Assembly (NCBI GenBank): GCA_903917735.1
Contig: CAIXBR010000035.1
Span: 1-44,476, forward strand
From: an uncultured Elusimicrobia bacterium
GTDB lineage: Bacteria > Elusimicrobiota > Elusimicrobia > Elusimicrobiales > UBA9959
DNA: 44,476 nucleotides
Direction of reading: 5' to 3'
Below the pieces are notes generated by a model. It worked only from the letters and a program-made list of their open reading frames with translations, ran no database searches and was not told the DNA's origin. Each line of letters opens with the position of its first letter. Positions within the stretch are counted from its first letter, which is position 1. This document shows, piece by piece, positions 42,393-44,476 of this stretch. The translations under genes and the position numbers were made by a program.

Positions 42393-44372
42393 TTAGTCCG
42401 TGTTGACCGCCGGGTCGTCGAAGTGTTCCACGGTCGCGTCATACCCGTTCGCGCTTTGAAAGGCGGGGTTGTCGCCGTTGAACTCTTTGGCGGACGCCAC
42501 GTCCGTATGCCCGCCGGACAGCTCGTAGTAAGCTATCTCGGCCTGCACGTTCTGCAGGTCGGTCAGCTGCACCAGAACCTTAAGCACCTCGTCGAATTTC
42601 AGGTCGCTCTTGCTGTCGCCGCTGATCATCTTGGACAGCCGCTCGGACTGCTCTTTCCAGTTGGTGGAGTAGCCGCCGGGCCCTATGCGTACCTGCTGCA
42701 GGTCGGCCAGTATCCTCAGCGCTTTCTTAAGGTTGTGCTTTACCGTGCTGTCCGCGGGTGAGTTGGAGTTAGCCAGCGAGTAGTTGATGGAGCCGTTCGG
42801 CCTTATCTGTTCCCGCATCATTATCTTTTCGTCAGCGGGCAGGGTGTTTATGTAGGCTTTCACCACCAGGTCGGCGTCCGCGTTGATTATGTCCTGCACG
42901 CCTTTTTCGTTCACTACCAGGGCGAAGGTCATATAAGCTGAGTTGTTGCTGCGGCCCGCGTGCTGGGGCGTGTCTTTCTGCAGGTCGTTGAGCGGGATGT
43001 TGGCCGCGGGGTTCAGGGCACCGCCTTTCGCGCCGGCAAAGCGCATGACGTCGTTGGCGTTCTCCAGCATCCTGCGCGCCGAATCCTTGGTGTGGCGCAT
43101 TTCGGCTTCAAAGTGTTCGTATTTCAGCACCGGCTGGCTGATCCGGCCGGACACTTCTTTATTGAACACCGCTACTGCCCTGGCGCGGTTGTGCTTGTAG
43201 GTAGTGCCCTGGAAGGGGACGTCCAGGTAGCCGCCGCTGCGCTCAAGGGTGTTCTCGTGGACATGCAGGGACTCGTTAGAGCCGGGGGTGTGTATGTTCT
43301 GATAATCACTGCCGTAAACGCGCTGGTAGTCGGCGAGTATGGGAACATGGATATGTATGTTGGTGGTTGTTTCCTTGCTCCTGTCCACGCCGTTATAGGA
43401 AGAAGAGACGCCCAGTTTAGCCTCCCAGCGGCTGGTAGCCTGCATGAGGAGGGCTTCGGAGGTCTCGCCGTCATGCTCCGGCAGAAAAGCCCGTTTCACG
43501 GCCACTTTCGCCAGCTCCGCTACGGTGCCGAGCTGTCCGTGGTTCAGCATTTCTGCGAGTTTATCCATCTGCGCGGGATCTTTCGGGTCAAGGATGAATT
43601 CAAGGATTGCTTTTTTACCCTTCACATGCTCCCGTGAAATGCCCAGACTGGCCTCCATGTATTTTTCAAGCGACGGCATCAGCATGTTGACGGCCGTTTG
43701 CCCCAGCATCTGGCCCATAAGCTTTATTATCGCGTCGCCGGCAGCGGTGAAGGTGTCTTCGAGAGGAACGATGGTGGCGGAGACTTCGGCGCCGTAGCTT
43801 ATTATCCTGGCCTGATCGAGGCGCAGGCGGACGCGCAGTTCGCTTTCGCTCATGCGGTAGATGGAAACGCTGTGGTCAACGCTTTTTTCCGCGCCCAGGG
43901 AGATCCCGAGGCTGACATTGCCGTAGCCGGCGCTGACGGTGGGGGTGATGCCCATCCAGAAAGAAACGGGCAGCTTCCAGACTTCGCCTACCTGCATTGC
44001 CGGGAAGCGGCTGGCCCGCAACGGAAGCGCGGTCTTGAATTGGGGGATATCCAGCAGTTTCCTGAGCTGGTCACATGATTTCTTACCGTTCAGGGGGCGG
44101 ACTACCATTGAAGAGCCCTTGAGCTTTACTCCGCCTACCACCGAGAACCCGGAGGCGAGCGCTGGCAGGGCGTCTCCGCCGGATAAAAGTTCTTTGCCCG
44201 ATGAGTGGTCATAACCTAAGGAGAGGCCGACCTGGTCCACCAGCGCCAGCTGGCCGCTGGGGTAGCTGGTGAAGCTGCGGCTGGCCGAACCGCCCACAGT
44301 CCCTATGACAGAGGTGTAGTCGTAACTTAAAGGAAGGAGGTGGTCGGGATAGACTAGACCAGTTGCAGGCAC
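42393..44372 (-). CDS. Large secreted protein of unknown family, paralogue B, 5' truncated
   Basis: 659 codons remain; homologous to paralogue A at 36243. Shared blocks include VVRPL-x-x-K-x-C, AMQVGEVWKLPVSF, SIYRMSESELRVRLRLDQA, VHVPIL, HTKDSARRMLENANDVMRFAGAKG, and a C-terminus ending FDDPAVNTD. The homology to A begins near YTSVIGTVGG (about 44320). The preceding sequence codes for the tail of a transposase, so about 85-110 N-terminal residues, including the signal peptide, are missing. The GTG at 44372 is an artificial start. The protein is probably not exported in this state. Function unknown. Confidence 0.7.
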   Translation of the reverse strand: MPATGLVYPDHLLPLSYDYTSVIGTVGGSASRSFTSYPSGQLALVDQVGLSLGYDHSSGKELLSGGDALPALASGFSVVGGVKLKGSSMVVRPLNGKKSCDQLRKLLDIPQFKTALPLRASRFPAMQVGEVWKLPVSFWMGITPTVSAGYGNVSLGISLGAEKSVDHSVSIYRMSESELRVRLRLDQARIISYGAEVSATIVPLEDTFTAAGDAIIKLMGQMLGQTAVNMLMPSLEKYMEASLGISREHVKGKKAILEFILDPKDPAQMDKLAEMLNHGQLGTVAELAKVAVKRAFLPEHDGETSEALLMQATSRWEAKLGVSSSYNGVDRSKETTTNIHIHVPILADYQRVYGSDYQNIHTPGSNESLHVHENTLERSGGYLDVPFQGTTYKHNRARAVAVFNKEVSGRISQPVLKYEHFEAEMRHTKDSARRMLENANDVMRFAGAKGGALNPAANIPLNDLQKDTPQHAGRSNNSAYMTFALVVNEKGVQDIINADADLVVKAYINTLPADEKIMMREQIRPNGSINYSLANSNSPADSTVKHNLKKALRILADLQQVRIGPGGYSTNWKEQSERLSKMISGDSKSDLKFDEVLKVLVQLTDLQNVQAEIAYYELSGGHTDVASAKEFNGDNPAFQSANGYDATVEHFDDPAVNTD

Positions 44373-44476
44373 TTCTTAAGGTGGACTGCTTTACTCTTCC
44401 TGCTGCTGACGCCGCGCTTCTTCAGTCCTTCCAGATATACTTCCCGTGGGGTTTTATAGTCAAGCGACTGATGCCG
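44354..44476 (-). mobile_element. C-terminal end of an IS3-family-like transposase gene
   Basis: The minus strand reads RHQSLDYKTPREVYLEG-LKKRG... then a stop at 44354. HQSLDYKTP-E-V is the hallmark end of the rve integrase domain of IS3/IS150-type transposases. The gene runs out of the window to the right. The element end lies between 44354 and about 44320; no clear inverted repeat is recognised from one side. The insertion removed the 5' part of paralogue B. Confidence 0.75.

Noticed and set aside
1..44476. tRNA, rRNA or riboswitch genes
   Set aside because: No cloverleaf with the expected conserved bases or known riboswitch core was recognised by eye; a covariance-model search could still find one.

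Overview
The window is a G+C-rich bacterial chromosome segment, very probably from a Gram-negative lineage. Many products carry signal peptides or lipoboxes, and there is a Prc-type periplasmic protease, an FecR-domain protein, an ECF sigma/anti-sigma pair and several stand-alone two-component proteins. The mix of household genes (pyruvate kinase, a type I-like glutamine synthetase, YjbQ, ABC-F, oligoendopeptidase F) with many unfamiliar secreted proteins recalls deep-branching groups such as Elusimicrobiota. That placement is an impression, not a test. No rRNA, tRNA or CRISPR array was recognised.

Layout. 1-4000 is a decayed zone: a terminator, a cluster of nested hairpins, an intact VIT-family metal transporter, a coiled-coil protein, and two broken genes (a SnoaL-like gene with an internal deletion and a RimJ/RimL-type acetyltransferase with two frameshifts). 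4000-10200 holds a P-loop kinase-like protein, a short histidine kinase and receiver protein in tandem, an ABC-F ATPase and a Prc/S41 protease. 10250-15400 holds a VIT/VWA surface protein divergent from an ECF sigma factor, an anti-sigma factor and an FkbM methyltransferase. The VIT/VWA protein and the anti-sigma factor share two peptide motifs in swapped order. At 15421-15694 lies a mosaic of gene relics, a receiver fragment joined to a doubly deleted copy of the metal transporter gene. 15700-35000 is mostly intact single genes: small membrane proteins, M3 peptidase, acetyltransferase, receivers, TPR lipoprotein, pyk, a large hybrid kinase, two DUF4105 proteins, a CheY/CheC-like pair, a COG2509-type FAD protein, FecR protein, glnA, yjbQ and a PRC-barrel protein.

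35200-44476 is the most unusual part: seven secreted-protein genes all on the minus strand. They encode two zinc phospholipase C-like enzymes, an APP1-type phosphatidate phosphatase, two paralogous proteins of about 700 residues from a family I do not recognise, a small secreted protein, and a Gly/Pro/His-rich repeat protein. The first of the large paralogues has lost its N-terminus to the end of an IS3-type transposase gene at the right edge. The set looks like a secreted phospholipid-processing locus.

Two genome-wide habits show. Many genes end in a near-identical hairpin (CCGCCGGG, AAAG-type loop, CCCGGCGG). Several genes have a TATTAT/TATAAT box only 5 to 8 nt before the start codon, which would give leaderless transcripts.
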